The notes: generated from the sequence alone by a model not told the origin. A DNA stretch of 62,278 bases from CAZEHJ01 sp964512485 (GCA_964512485.1 CAZEHJ010000011.1:1-62278), one strand, 5' to 3'; shown: positions 18,626-28,185, counted from the first letter of the stretch. Numbers and translations: made by a program.

Positions 18626-19963
18626 ATGATTGAAAAAACAAGACTGTCTCCTGATGAGTTGGCGAACAACTTCGCCGATCTACATCCCGCGTTTTCGAGG
18701 GATGAGGCAGTTGTGGATGCTTCCAAGTGCCTCTTCTGCTATGACGCGCCCTGCACGAGGGCCTGTCCCACCGGAATAGATGTACCCCGATTTATTCGCC
18801 AAATCCTGCACGACAATCCGGCGGGGGCAGCCGAGACGATTTACGAAGAGAACATTCTTGGCGGATCTTGCGCTCGTGCCTGTCCGACCGAGGTGCTGTG
18901 TGAGGGAGCGTGTGTTGACCAAACGTTACTCAACAGCCCCGTGCAGATCGGACGACTACAAAGATTCGCCACGGATCATGCATCCTCGCGTGGCCTGCGT
19001 TTTTTCGAAGCCGGAAAGGAGACGGGCAAGAGCGTGGCCATCGTTGGATCCGGCCCTGCTGGCCTGTCCTGTGCTCATGCGTTGCGCCGCGCTGGTCATT
19101 CTGTAACCATTTTCGAGGCCCGTGATGTACCAGGTGGGCTGAATACCATGGGTATTTCGGCTTACAAGATTACAACCGAGTTTTCCCTGAGCGAAATTGA
19201 ACCCATACTCGAGATTGGTATCGATCTTCGGCTCGGTGAGCGCATTGATGCCGAGCGGCTGCAAGAGCTGCGCGCCGAATATGATGCCGTGTTGCTCGCT
19301 GTGGGCCTCGGGGCGACAGCGCGATTGAATATCCCCGGAGAGAATATTGATGGCGTTGTAGAGTCACTTGAGTTCATCTTCCAGTCGCACACCGGTCCTC
19401 TGTCTGAATGTGAGGTGGGCCGCCAGGTGGTTGTCCTCGGTGCAGGAAATACAGCGGCCGATGTCGCCACGCAAGCCGTTCGGCTTGGGGCAGAAAACGT
19501 GACGATGGCCTATCGCCGAACGGAGCGGGAAATGTCGGCCTTCGCGTATGAATATGAGCTTTGCAAAGCAGATGGAATCGCTTTTCAGTGGCTGGCCCAA
19601 CCCGTTGAGTTCGTGCAACACGACGGCCGACTCACCGGAGTCCGAATGATTCGAGTAAAGCCGACAGGCGAGGGCAGAACAGCGCGTCTTGAGCCGATTC
19701 CCGGGTCTGAGTTCGTCCTGGAATGCGACATGGCCATCAAAGCGCTGGGCCAGACGCCTATTCTGCAATTGATTTCAGAACTGGATGGTGCCCGCGGAGA
19801 AGACGGTTCGTTTATACTGGATGAAGAGACGGGCCAGTCTGGTGTCGAGGGACTATTTCTCGGCGGGGACTGCACGCACCGCGGCGCTGAAATTGTTGAT
19901 GCCGTCCAGGATGGAAAGGTGGCCGCACTTGGTATCGATGCGTATTTGAGGGGTGAACAATGA
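18626..19963 (+). CDS. preT: NAD(P)-dependent dihydropyrimidine dehydrogenase subunit PreT
   Basis: FAD/Fe-S electron-transfer subunit (445 aa) that pairs with PreA to interconvert uracil/thymine and the dihydro forms. The N-terminal 4Fe-4S module has cysteines in CLFCYDAPCTRACPTGID and CARACPTEVLCEGAC. FAD- and NAD(P)-binding Rossmann folds follow at IVGSGPAGLSCAHALRRAG and VVLGAGNTAADVATQAV. A conserved GGDCTHRGAEIVDAVQDGK block near the C-terminus matches the GltD-like family. The ATG overlaps preA by four bases downstream. Whether electrons come from NADH or NADPH is not readable with confidence. Confidence 0.94.
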   Translation: MIEKTRLSPDELANNFADLHPAFSRDEAVVDASKCLFCYDAPCTRACPTGIDVPRFIRQILHDNPAGAAETIYEENILGGSCARACPTEVLCEGACVDQTLLNSPVQIGRLQRFATDHASSRGLRFFEAGKETGKSVAIVGSGPAGLSCAHALRRAGHSVTIFEARDVPGGLNTMGISAYKITTEFSLSEIEPILEIGIDLRLGERIDAERLQELRAEYDAVLLAVGLGATARLNIPGENIDGVVESLEFIFQSHTGPLSECEVGRQVVVLGAGNTAADVATQAVRLGAENVTMAYRRTEREMSAFAYEYELCKADGIAFQWLAQPVEFVQHDGRLTGVRMIRVKPTGEGRTARLEPIPGSEFVLECDMAIKALGQTPILQLISELDGARGEDGSFILDEETGQSGVEGLFLGGDCTHRGAEIVDAVQDGKVAALGIDAYLRGEQ

Positions 19964-21339
19964 GCAAGAAAAAGCCTGATATCAGCGCTGATCTGGCGGG
20001 AATTAAAAGTCCAAATCCGTTCTGGCTGGCCAGTGCGCCTCCGACCAATTCTGGATATCAGATTATGCGGGCTTTTGAGGCGGGTTGGGGTGGCGCTGTG
20101 TGGAAGACCCTCGGGCACGAACCGATCGTCAACGTCTCCTCCCGTTATGGCAGCTTGAATCACGATGGGCGCCGGATGGTGGGCTTCAACAATATCGAGC
20201 TCATCACCGACCGCACCCTGGAAACCAATCTGAAGGAGGTCCGCGAAGTCAAACGAGAATACCCGGACCATGCCGTGGTGGTCTCGCTCATGGTGGAATC
20301 CAAGCGCGAGGCCTGGCATGATATCGTCAAACGCACGGAGGACACCGGTTGTGATGGTCTTGAATTGAACTTCGGGTGTCCCCATGGGATGAGTGAGCGT
20401 GGCATGGGATCGGCTGTCGGACAGGTCCCCGAATACACCAAAATGGTGACCGAATGGGTAAAAGAAGTCGCACAAACTCCCGTGCTCATCAAGCTGACTC
20501 CAAACGTAGCCGACATCCGGCCAGCAGGACGCGCCGCCCGGGAGGGCGGCGCCGATGGTGTTTCACTCATCAACACCATCAACTCAATCATCGGGGTTGA
20601 CCTCGACACACTGAGCCCCGTCCCAAGTGTCGACGGAATGGGCTCTCACGGGGGATACTGTGGTCCGGCTGTCAAACCCATCGCGCTGAATATGGTCCAG
20701 AAGCTGGCCTCGGATCCAGACTTCAATATCCCGATATCTGGTATTGGTGGCATACAGGCGTGGCAGGATGCCGTTGAGTTCATGCTGCTGGGCGCCGGCA
20801 ATGTGCAGGTCTGCACGGCCGTCATGCACTATGGCTTCAGAATTGTAGAGCACCTCATATCCGGTCTCGAAAATTGGATGCGCGAGAAGAGGTTCAATTC
20901 ACTTGATGACTTTGTAGGCAAAACTGTGGGAGCAGTTGGAGACTGGAATAATCTCAACCTGGGCTATAAAGTTGTAGCCGAAATCGACCAGTCAAAATGC
21001 ATACACTGCGGATTATGCTACATCGCCTGCGAAGATGGTGCACACCAGTCCATCAGCTCCAGCCGCATTGACATCGCTGACTATGAAGGATCCGCATCAA
21101 CGCTCACCAGTGCCGGTACCACCTACACCGCAGGAGAAGGAGAAGGCTATATCAACCAGTACGAGATCAAACAGGAAACGTGCGTGGGGTGCAATCTGTG
21201 TTCCATTGTCTGCCCCTCGGACGGATGCATCACTATGGTTGAGAAGGAATCATCGATTCCACGCATGACGTGGCCCGAATATCAGGAGAAAGTGGCCAGT
21301 GGCGAGATGGATCCCATCCCGCCTCCAGAGCACATATAG
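19960..21339 (+). CDS. preA: Dihydropyrimidine dehydrogenase catalytic subunit PreA
   Basis: FMN-containing TIM-barrel subunit (459 aa) catalysing pyrimidine ring reduction, homologous to dihydroorotate dehydrogenase and to the C-terminal half of eukaryotic DPD. Evidence: NPFWLASAPPTNSGYQIMRA, GLELNFGCPHGMSERGMGSA, the phosphate-binding GIGGIQAWQDAVEFMLLGAG, and two C-terminal 4Fe-4S motifs (CIHCGLCYIAC and CVGCNLCSIVCPSDGC). It is the last gene of the operon and is coupled to preT by ATGA. Confidence 0.95.
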   Translation: MSKKKPDISADLAGIKSPNPFWLASAPPTNSGYQIMRAFEAGWGGAVWKTLGHEPIVNVSSRYGSLNHDGRRMVGFNNIELITDRTLETNLKEVREVKREYPDHAVVVSLMVESKREAWHDIVKRTEDTGCDGLELNFGCPHGMSERGMGSAVGQVPEYTKMVTEWVKEVAQTPVLIKLTPNVADIRPAGRAAREGGADGVSLINTINSIIGVDLDTLSPVPSVDGMGSHGGYCGPAVKPIALNMVQKLASDPDFNIPISGIGGIQAWQDAVEFMLLGAGNVQVCTAVMHYGFRIVEHLISGLENWMREKRFNSLDDFVGKTVGAVGDWNNLNLGYKVVAEIDQSKCIHCGLCYIACEDGAHQSISSSRIDIADYEGSASTLTSAGTTYTAGEGEGYINQYEIKQETCVGCNLCSIVCPSDGCITMVEKESSIPRMTWPEYQEKVASGEMDPIPPPEHI

Positions 21340-21372
21340 ATCACTTCCGCTCAGAGCGAGCACGGACAACGA

Positions 21373-21624
21373 TTATCGATCCGAAAAGAGCAGTTCGTCG
21401 TTTCTGTAGATCGTACATGTTGCTCCGAATCCATGCCATCTCGTTCCGATCGAAACGAGGTACTCCACCTGGCAACCATCTTCGACGGCTTCAAAAGCGT
21501 GTTCAGCGCCCAGAATAGACCATTTTGACGAAACCAGTTCGCCATTGTATCGCACTCTTTCCATTCCAGAAAGGGTAGATCCCGGCGCCTGAATCGTATG
21601 CCCGTTGTAGTTCAGTGTTTTCAT
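21373..21624 (-). CDS. Small conserved hypothetical protein
   Basis: An 83-aa protein beginning MKTLNYNGHTIQAPGS and containing a GTRWHGFGATCTIYRNDELL block, the pattern of a small beta-rich cytoplasmic protein. The composition and the WHGFG motif look genuine and I have the impression of a small Bacteroidota family, but I cannot name a function. It is convergent with preA (33-bp gap) and divergent from the membrane-protein gene at 21726. Confidence 0.65.
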   Translation of the reverse strand: MKTLNYNGHTIQAPGSTLSGMERVRYNGELVSSKWSILGAEHAFEAVEDGCQVEYLVSIGTRWHGFGATCTIYRNDELLFSDR

Positions 21625-21725
21625 ACTGCTTGTATCGGCTCTTTTCAGTCCAAACGAAAGTTCATGGATCGTTTTACACGTTCGCGGTTAGCACTACATT
21701 AGCGACAGAATCCACTTCGTGAGAG

Positions 21726-22759
21726 ATGCACGACCCCAACCGGACATATACAGAAAAGGAAATACAGGAGCTTCTGGAGCGAACGGCCCAGTTGCAATCC
21801 CAGAGCAAGGAGACAGCTTCGAAGGCGTCTACCGGATTGACATTGAACGAATTGGAATCGATCGCAGAAGAATCGGGATTCGACCCGGCTCTTCTGCAGA
21901 GAGCGGCCCTCGAAATGAGCGTCGACCCTGCGACGACAGGCTTCAAAACCCAGACGTCAACTCACGTAAATGCCCAGCGGCTGGTCTCCGGGGATTTGAG
22001 CGATGAAGAGTGGGATGAGATCGTTTTCGAGCTGAGAGAGATTTATGACGCGTCCATGGAAATGACAGACATGGGCAGCTACGGGCAGGGTACCGCTACG
22101 AAAGTGGGCCGAAACTTCGAGTGGCGGCATATCAGTCTGTCGGGAATAAGTACCAAAATCTCGATCCGCCCCTACAAGGGTGGCACTAAGATCAATTTGA
22201 GTCAGCGCGTAGGCCTTGCGGACAGCATGATTGAGTCCTGGCTGTACGCGTCGGTTCTCGCATTTCTGATTGGTACCGTCTCCGGCGTACTTGCCGGTGC
22301 GCTTCCCGTGGCCGTCGCCGCGGTTATGGTGACCTTGGCTGCGGCCGTCCCTCTTATCAACTCGGTTGACAAGACGTGGCGCAAAAAGAAGCTCCACAAG
22401 CTGAACGAGGTCGCAGACAGGATCGGGGACATTGTAGGCCATGAGCCCATGGTGCTGGATGCGGTCAAGCCTGCGGTTAAGCCTGCGGTTAAGCCGCCAA
22501 CATCCATTGAAGCTGAGAAGGCTGGCCGTCCGCNNNNNNNNNNNNNNNNNNNNNNNNNNNNNNNNNNNNNNNNNNNNNNNNNNNNNNNNNNNNNNNNNNN
22601 NNNNNNNNNNNNNNNNNNNNNNNNNNNNNNNNNAAGCCTGCGGTTAAGCCGCCAACATCCATTGAAGCTGAGAAGGCTGGCCGTCCGCTCATTGAATTGT
22701 CGGAAGAGGCAGACGAGCAAGATTTGTCTTCGAGAGATGGAATTCGATCTCGGGAGTAG
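21726..22759 (+). CDS. Hypothetical membrane protein with VKPA repeat near the C-terminus
   Basis: An unrecognised protein. Residues ~1-75 are helical and acidic, with an EKEIQELLERTAQLQ segment that could form a coiled coil. Residues ~100-160 form a soluble domain ending in SIRPYKGGTKINLSQRVGL, and two membrane helices follow (SWLYASVLAFLIGTVSGVLAG and VAVAAVMVTLAAAVPLI). A basic stretch TWRKKKLHKLNEVADRIG comes next, then a VKPAVKPAVKP repeat (12-bp units) and an acidic tail. A 100-N gap (22534-22633) breaks the gene. Collapsing the identical 55-bp flanks gives a continuous frame ending LSSRDGIRSRE, TAG at 22757-22759, 292 aa. Reading through the Ns gives a false end at 22763. Repeat copy number is uncertain. 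Confidence 0.75.
22534..22633. other. Assembly gap (100 N) flanked by an exact 55-bp repeat
   Basis: The 55 bases before the Ns (22479-22533) are identical to the 55 bases after them (22634-22688). The same k-mer length appears at the other gap. The join sits in a 12-bp tandem repeat (aagcctgcggtt), which probably broke the assembly graph. Confidence 0.95.
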
Positions 22760-22769
22760 TTGATCCCGA

Positions 22770-25247
22770 TCAATCGTCGAGATTCATTCTCTCAAGAATT
22801 CGGACAAACCTCGGATTGTCGCGCATGGCGTCCGCTCCGGGCCAGACCTTCATGACTGTCATATAGACATCTTTTTCCTCAAGGCCTCGTTCCAAATAAT
22901 CCAATGCCAGCGTCGTGTCTCCCAGGGCCGTGTAGACGGCTGAAATAAGCGGTGGAGAGAGCCCCTCCAGTCGTTCAATGTGATTCAACGCCCCTTCTAT
23001 GTCGCCCTGATGAGCTTTCAATGCACCCATCATCGAAACCAAGAGCGCGGAGTCGTTCCCCGCTTGATCCATGGCACTTTTAATAGCCTGCTCGGCTTCA
23101 TCGTACCGACCCAGGTCCATCAGGGCGTACGCCCGCCAGATATTGGCTACATAAAAGTCTGTCAGACCCGCCGAACCTTGATCCAGAAATTCGAGCACTT
23201 CCGGATTTCTGTCATCCAGATACAGTAGCTGAGCAAAATTGGCCCGATAAATGGGTGTTTCTGGCGAAAGGGCCATGGCTCGACTCTGATTATCAAGCGC
23301 ATCATTGAGGTTTCCGAGCTCTGCGAGATGTGAGGCGTAAAGATGAAAGGCCTCAGCGTTACTCGGATTGAGATCAATCGCCTTTTCGAAGTGCTCTCCT
23401 GCCCCTGTCCAGTCCCAATTGTTCTCATGAAGAACAAATGCCTTTGCCACATGCGCTGAGGAATTTGTTGAATCCAACTCAAGTGCGATGTCGGCTGTAG
23501 CACCCGCCTGAATGAAGCGGAATTTGTCCGGAGAATTGGTGTAGGCCGTGCCGGCGTAAAGAGCCTGGGCTTTACTCAATGCAGCGTATGCACTCGCGTA
23601 TTCATCGTCTTCGACAGTCGCGAGTTGAAATGACTGGGCCGCTGCAGCAAGATCGGAGGGTATACGCCTCTTCAGAAACTGAAGACCGCGAAGGTAATTC
23701 TCGTACGCTGAGCTACTCGTGGTTTCGACGGGACCTGAACGCAGCTGCTCCTCGATTTCAAGCTCGTTCGATAGTTGATCCAGCACGGCATCAAGAACGG
23801 AGGCCCTAACGGCCTGGGTTTCATCTGGATCGAAGGAATACTCTTCAAACCAGGTCCTGCTGCCTTCCGCATAGAATGAGGGGATCAGTGTCAGGACGCC
23901 GGAATTATCTCTAACCGTTGCACCGAGAACGAAATCTATGGCTGGGTCGAGTGAGTACTCCGTCAGATTCTGCGCCCGGGAAGCACCACGATGGACATTG
24001 ACGATATTCAAAGGCCCCAGGAGATTGAGAACGTCCTCCGAAAAACCTGTAGCCAGATACTCGTATTCCTCGGAATCCCCGTCTACTGTGAACGGCATCA
24101 CATGAAGAGTCGGTGCCGTATCCCTGTCGAATACCAGCGGGCGATCAGATTTCGATGGCATAAGCCAGTACATCAGCGCTGCCAGTATCACGATAGCGCT
24201 GACCCATGCCGCATTTCGCCTGCGTCCCCGGGTCACAGCCTGCCCCCGAGACAGCAAGTCTATAATCTCTGAAGCAGATGCTGGCCGATTTTCTCGGTCC
24301 TTGGTAAGCGCTCGCTCGACAACAATCCTCAGATCGTCCGGTGTGTCAGGTGGAAGCGACGAATGCTCCTCATTCAAGATTTTGTCAACGGTCGACACGG
24401 GCATGTCGGTAGCAAACGTCTTTTCTCCTGTCAACATTTCGTGGGCCACAACCCCGAGCGACCAGAGATCGCTTCGGTGATCAACCGCTTCCCCACGCGC
24501 CTGCTCCGGGCTCATGTAGGCCAGTGTGCCGAGCACCTTTCCGGTATCCGTGATCGTCTGTCCATCATTGAAATGAACAATTCCGAAATCCAGGATCTTG
24601 ACCACCTCCTTCTCGGTGATGAAGAGATTCCCCGGCTTGATATCCCGGTGGACCAGGCCGTTTTCATGGGCTGCCTGTAAGCCTCGTGCAGTCTGAAGCA
24701 GAATATCCCGGATGCGATCTGTCGAGAGCTGTCCTTCAGGGAGCATTTCGCCCAGGCTTTTACCCTCGTATAGCGCCATGACGATATACGGGGCACCTTC
24801 TTCCGTCTGGTCGATCTCAAAAATCGTGCAGATATTTGGATGATCCAGACTAGCTGCCGCGCGGGCTTCCCTCTCAAATCGTTCTTTCGCATGGGACGAT
24901 TCGCTGGAGCTGCTCATCAAAAACTTCAGTACGACGTCCCTGTTCAGTTTGGTGTCGTGGGCCCGATACAGGACGCCCATGCCACCGCCCGGAATCTCTG
25001 TCCCAATCTGGTAATGCCGAAGCGTAGTCCCTTCCCTTGACTGGCTTGCTGCCAGAGCGGACCACAACCTGTTGTTCAATCCGTCCAGCAGTGTGGAAGT
25101 AGTTGGATCGGAAAGTCGTTCAATCTCGCGGCAGAGATCTGTGTCCCGCGCTCGGATCGAATCGAGGAATTCCTTCCTTTCGGATCCACTTTTGGTTTGA
25201 AGCTCTTCAACAAGCCGTTCTATTACCTCCAGATTGAAGTGACTCAT
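22770..25247 (-). CDS. Ser/Thr protein kinase with C-terminal TPR domain
   Basis: 825-aa membrane kinase. Residues 1-75 form a helical leader. The kinase domain (~80-340) has an atypical glycine loop (IPGGGMGVLYRA), VVLK lysine, HRDIKPGNLF, DFGIVHF and SPEQARGE. A transmembrane segment near residues 347-365 (AAWVSAIVILAALMYWLMP) is followed by an extracytoplasmic region resembling an adenylate-cyclase-associated FlgO/TolB-like domain (HVMPFTVDGDSEEYEYLATG) and TPR repeats (~520-800). Its ATG overlaps the ECF sigma stop (ATGA). This pairing, known from ECF43/PknT systems, suggests the kinase controls the sigma factor by phosphorylation; that is inference. Confidence 0.92.
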   Translation of the reverse strand: MSHFNLEVIERLVEELQTKSGSERKEFLDSIRARDTDLCREIERLSDPTTSTLLDGLNNRLWSALAASQSREGTTLRHYQIGTEIPGGGMGVLYRAHDTKLNRDVVLKFLMSSSSESSHAKERFEREARAAASLDHPNICTIFEIDQTEEGAPYIVMALYEGKSLGEMLPEGQLSTDRIRDILLQTARGLQAAHENGLVHRDIKPGNLFITEKEVVKILDFGIVHFNDGQTITDTGKVLGTLAYMSPEQARGEAVDHRSDLWSLGVVAHEMLTGEKTFATDMPVSTVDKILNEEHSSLPPDTPDDLRIVVERALTKDRENRPASASEIIDLLSRGQAVTRGRRRNAAWVSAIVILAALMYWLMPSKSDRPLVFDRDTAPTLHVMPFTVDGDSEEYEYLATGFSEDVLNLLGPLNIVNVHRGASRAQNLTEYSLDPAIDFVLGATVRDNSGVLTLIPSFYAEGSRTWFEEYSFDPDETQAVRASVLDAVLDQLSNELEIEEQLRSGPVETTSSSAYENYLRGLQFLKRRIPSDLAAAAQSFQLATVEDDEYASAYAALSKAQALYAGTAYTNSPDKFRFIQAGATADIALELDSTNSSAHVAKAFVLHENNWDWTGAGEHFEKAIDLNPSNAEAFHLYASHLAELGNLNDALDNQSRAMALSPETPIYRANFAQLLYLDDRNPEVLEFLDQGSAGLTDFYVANIWRAYALMDLGRYDEAEQAIKSAMDQAGNDSALLVSMMGALKAHQGDIEGALNHIERLEGLSPPLISAVYTALGDTTLALDYLERGLEEKDVYMTVMKVWPGADAMRDNPRFVRILERMNLDD

Positions 25248-25897
25248 GACTCAAGATCGTCGGTCAACGCTCCTTTGAGCCATGATTGGGCCATTGCCCA
25301 GCGCCGTTTTACAGTAGCAGTACCGATGCGCAAGGCGTCCGCAGTCTCTTCGACGTTCATTCCCGCAAACACGCGGCACTCCACGACCCGCGAAAGATCT
25401 GGATAGATTCCTTCAAGCTTTTCAAGAGCCGTATGCAAATCCAGTACTTCGGCGGCCACCTCCGGCGGAAGCGAGATGTTCGTCTGTTCGTCGATAGACG
25501 TTTTGAACACAGAGCCGCCGCGTTTATCAGCATCTGTTCTGCGCGCATAGTCTACCAGGATCTGGCGCATGGCCCGCGACGCTGTGGCCATGAAATGCCC
25601 TCTGTTGCGGTAGTTTTCCCCTTGTCCACCAACCAGCTTGAGATACGCTTCGTGAACGAGTGCGGTGGTGTTGACCGTCAGATTGCCATGCCATCTGGCT
25701 CTTTGTCCGTGCGCTCTGCGCTTTAACTCATCGTAGACGGTGGACAGGAGATCCCTTGAGGCACTTTCGTCACCTTCGGCTGAGCGCTCTAGAAGAACCG
25801 TGATATCGTGTTGTGGGGTGGGCACGCATAAAGAGAGATCTGTCCGGGAATATCGTAAAATCGGGCCGGAATCCGCACGACTGATATCAGGATTCAA
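25244..25897 (-). CDS. ECF sigma factor of the kinase-associated (ECF43-like, TIGR02999-type) group
   Basis: Alternative sigma factor of up to 217 aa. Region 2 contains ALVHEAYLKLVGG and GHFMATASRAMRQILVDYARR. Region 4 is a helix-turn-helix around GMNVEETADALRIGTATVKRRWAMAQSWL. The usual acidic DAED motif of region 2.2 is absent and replaced by NTTALVHEAY, as in sigma factors activated by Ser/Thr phosphorylation. The listed start is a TTG overlapping the GDSL stop; a GTG about 24 codons later (VPTPQHDITVLL) is equally plausible. The kinase gene is directly downstream. No anti-sigma gene is adjacent. Confidence 0.9.
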   Translation of the reverse strand: MNPDISRADSGPILRYSRTDLSLCVPTPQHDITVLLERSAEGDESASRDLLSTVYDELKRRAHGQRARWHGNLTVNTTALVHEAYLKLVGGQGENYRNRGHFMATASRAMRQILVDYARRTDADKRGGSVFKTSIDEQTNISLPPEVAAEVLDLHTALEKLEGIYPDLSRVVECRVFAGMNVEETADALRIGTATVKRRWAMAQSWLKGALTDDLES

Positions 25898-26577
25898 CGT
25901 CGCAGCAAACTGGTCAAAGCTTCTTCTGCCATGCTGCCCATCACCTCGTAGCCCTGTGACGTGAGATGCACGCCATCTGTCGTGTAGGCTTCAATCATGC
26001 CGTTTTTGCCGTCGTTCATTTCGCTGAAGTAGTCCAGATACATGAAGTCGTTGGCATCGGCATAGGCCTTCAGATGCTTATTGAGCAGTGGGATCTTGGT
26101 GTTGGGACTCAGTCCCGCGCGCCACGGGTAGTCAAATGCCGGGAGTACTGAGCAGATAATCACGGCGATGTTGTTGGCCCTTGCCAATTCAGCCATGGAT
26201 GCAATATTTCCCGTAATGGCCTCCGCGGTCGTTGGTCCGGTATTTTCTGCGATATCATTCGTGCCGGCAAGAATGACGACGGCCGCGGGGTGCAAGTCGA
26301 TCACATCCGGTCGAAAGCGGATCAGCATTTGAGGAGTGGTCTGGCCGCTGATTCCACGATTCACGTACGGTTTTCCTTCGAAAAACTGAGGTGTCGACGG
26401 GCTCCATCCCTCTGTAATCGAGTCGCCCATGAATACGACACGCATCATTCCTCGTTCGGGCGGAGACAACAAAGCATTGGCCTCTGCATATCTCGAGAAG
26501 TTGGCAAATTCCTGTGCATGAATTGAATCAGTTTCCATTATCAGAAAAGTCAGAAGAAAGCAAATGAGCGGTTTCAA
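25894..26577 (-). CDS. Secreted SGNH/GDSL hydrolase
   Basis: SGNH-fold esterase/lipase of 227 aa. Block I is FMGDSITEGW with the Ser nucleophile, the block II Gly is in RGISGQTT, block III is GTNDI with Asn, and block V is DGVHLTSQGY with Asp and His: a complete catalytic set. The TTG start at 26577 yields a signal peptide, MKPLICFLLTFLIMETDSIHA, so export is likely. It may be a platelet-activating-factor-acetylhydrolase-like or carbohydrate esterase; the substrate is unknown. It is first in an operon with the ECF sigma factor and kinase. Confidence 0.9.
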   Translation of the reverse strand: MKPLICFLLTFLIMETDSIHAQEFANFSRYAEANALLSPPERGMMRVVFMGDSITEGWSPSTPQFFEGKPYVNRGISGQTTPQMLIRFRPDVIDLHPAAVVILAGTNDIAENTGPTTAEAITGNIASMAELARANNIAVIICSVLPAFDYPWRAGLSPNTKIPLLNKHLKAYADANDFMYLDYFSEMNDGKNGMIEAYTTDGVHLTSQGYEVMGSMAEEALTSLLRR

Positions 26578-26812
26578 TATCGTGCCTTATTTATCGCGTG
26601 GTGTCGCCCGAGCCGAGTCGACACGATAAGGCCAAAAGTGCGAGTGATACAGAACGAAGGCCGTCAAAATCGAGGGATTTGTCAGATTCACATCCCGATT
26701 GACTCATTTTCGGGAGAAATGCGAGTCTTGCATGAAAAAATATGCCGCAAATTGAACCCCGACTCTGTGGATTTTAACCTTCGCCGCTTGTTGATTTTCA
26801 CTGTACAACTAA
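26578..26812. promoter_or_regulatory. Divergent intergenic region, GDSL operon versus nqr operon
   Basis: This 235-bp spacer must contain promoters in both directions. I see no clear consensus, palindrome or attenuator. Confidence 0.35.
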
Positions 26813-28153
26813 GTGATTAAACTTTCTCGCGGATTCGACATCAAATTGCTCGGCAAACCAACGCCCGAGCATCTGGATGTGCCGCAACCAAGACTTTTTG
26901 CCCTGAAGCCCACTGACGTCGTAGGCATCGGCCCTATTCCCAAACTCCTCGTAGAACTGGGCTCCAGAGTTTTGTCTGGTGAGCCTCTGTTTTTTGACAA
27001 AGGAGATCCTAGAGTTCGGTTCAGTTCGCCCGTGAGTGGTGAGGTGGTCGAGATCCGGAGGGGTGCCAAAAGGGCTATCACCGAGGTCGTCATTTCTGCC
27101 GATGCCGAGCAGGAGTTTAATGCATTCGACAAACTGGATCTGGCCACATCCTCCAGAGAGGCTGTTGTTGGATTGCTTCTTGAGTCGGGAGCGTGGGGGC
27201 TTTTGAAACAACGCCCCTTCAACACTGTCGCGGATCCAGACGCAACGCCACGGGATATTTTTATCTCCTGCTTCGATACGGCTCCACTCGCCCCGGATCA
27301 CAACATATTGATCAAGGGAAAAGAAGCAGCGTTTCAGAATGGCCTCCGCGTACTGGCAAAACTGACCTCAGGCGATGTTCATCTGGGAGTAGGTCCGGAT
27401 TCTTCTGACGTGTTTACCAAGGCTGAAGGAGTAAAGACGGCGTCCTTCTCGGGACCGCATCCGGCCGGAAACGTGGGTATCCAGATTCATCATGTCGCTC
27501 CTATCAATAAGGGCGATGTCGTGTGGACCCTCAAGCCTCAGGATGTTGCGATCATCGGCAAGTTGTTCAGTGAGGGCGTTTTCGACGCCGAGCGCACTGT
27601 AGCACTCACCGGTTCCGAAACCGATCGCACCGGGTATTTCAATACCAGAATCGGCGCTTCGGTTGATACACTCTTGAGCGGCCGCCTGAAAAACGATCGC
27701 GTTCGCTGCATCAGTGGCAATCCCCTTACGGGAACGCAGATTGCGAAAGACGGCTTTCTCGGGCTGTACGACGATCAAATTACGGTCATCGAAACTGGTG
27801 ACAGACCCGAGTTTCTGGGCTGGCTGGTTCCCTCCTACAAACGCCCCAGCCTTTCACGCACGTTTCTCTCCTTCCTTCGTCCGAACAAACAATACCACGT
27901 CAACACCAACAATCATGGTGAGGAACGTGCGTATGTGATGACGAACCAGTACGAAAGTGTTGTACCGATGGATCTGTATCCGCAGCACCTGATCAAGTCC
28001 ATCCTCTACAGCGATTTCGAGCAGATGGAAGGACTTGGCATCTATGAAGTAGTTGAAGAAGATCTCGCTCTGTGCGAGTTCGTTTGTACCTCCAAACAGC
28101 CGGTACAGCAAATACTCAGAGCGGGCCTGGACCTGGTCCGACTGGATGGCTGA
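26813..28153 (+). CDS. nqrA: Na+-translocating NADH:quinone reductase subunit A
   Basis: Peripheral cytoplasmic subunit of the sodium pump Na+-NQR (446 aa), implicated in quinone binding. It starts at GTG with IKLSRGFDIKLLGKP, the family N-terminus. Supporting blocks are KGDPRVRFSSPVSGEVVEI, PADDxxL-like VGPDSSDVFTKAEGVKTASFSGPHPAGNVG, and a C-terminal ending CEFVCTSKQPVQQILRAGLD. It is the first gene of a complete nqrABCDEF-apbE cluster. Confidence 0.96.
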   Translation: MIKLSRGFDIKLLGKPTPEHLDVPQPRLFALKPTDVVGIGPIPKLLVELGSRVLSGEPLFFDKGDPRVRFSSPVSGEVVEIRRGAKRAITEVVISADAEQEFNAFDKLDLATSSREAVVGLLLESGAWGLLKQRPFNTVADPDATPRDIFISCFDTAPLAPDHNILIKGKEAAFQNGLRVLAKLTSGDVHLGVGPDSSDVFTKAEGVKTASFSGPHPAGNVGIQIHHVAPINKGDVVWTLKPQDVAIIGKLFSEGVFDAERTVALTGSETDRTGYFNTRIGASVDTLLSGRLKNDRVRCISGNPLTGTQIAKDGFLGLYDDQITVIETGDRPEFLGWLVPSYKRPSLSRTFLSFLRPNKQYHVNTNNHGEERAYVMTNQYESVVPMDLYPQHLIKSILYSDFEQMEGLGIYEVVEEDLALCEFVCTSKQPVQQILRAGLDLVRLDG

Positions 28154-28185
28154 TACACTGAACTAAAGGTCCATAGACACTGACC

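Noticed and set aside
19585..20475. 296-codon minus-strand frame across the preT/preA junction
   Set aside because: Antisense shadow of two well-supported genes.
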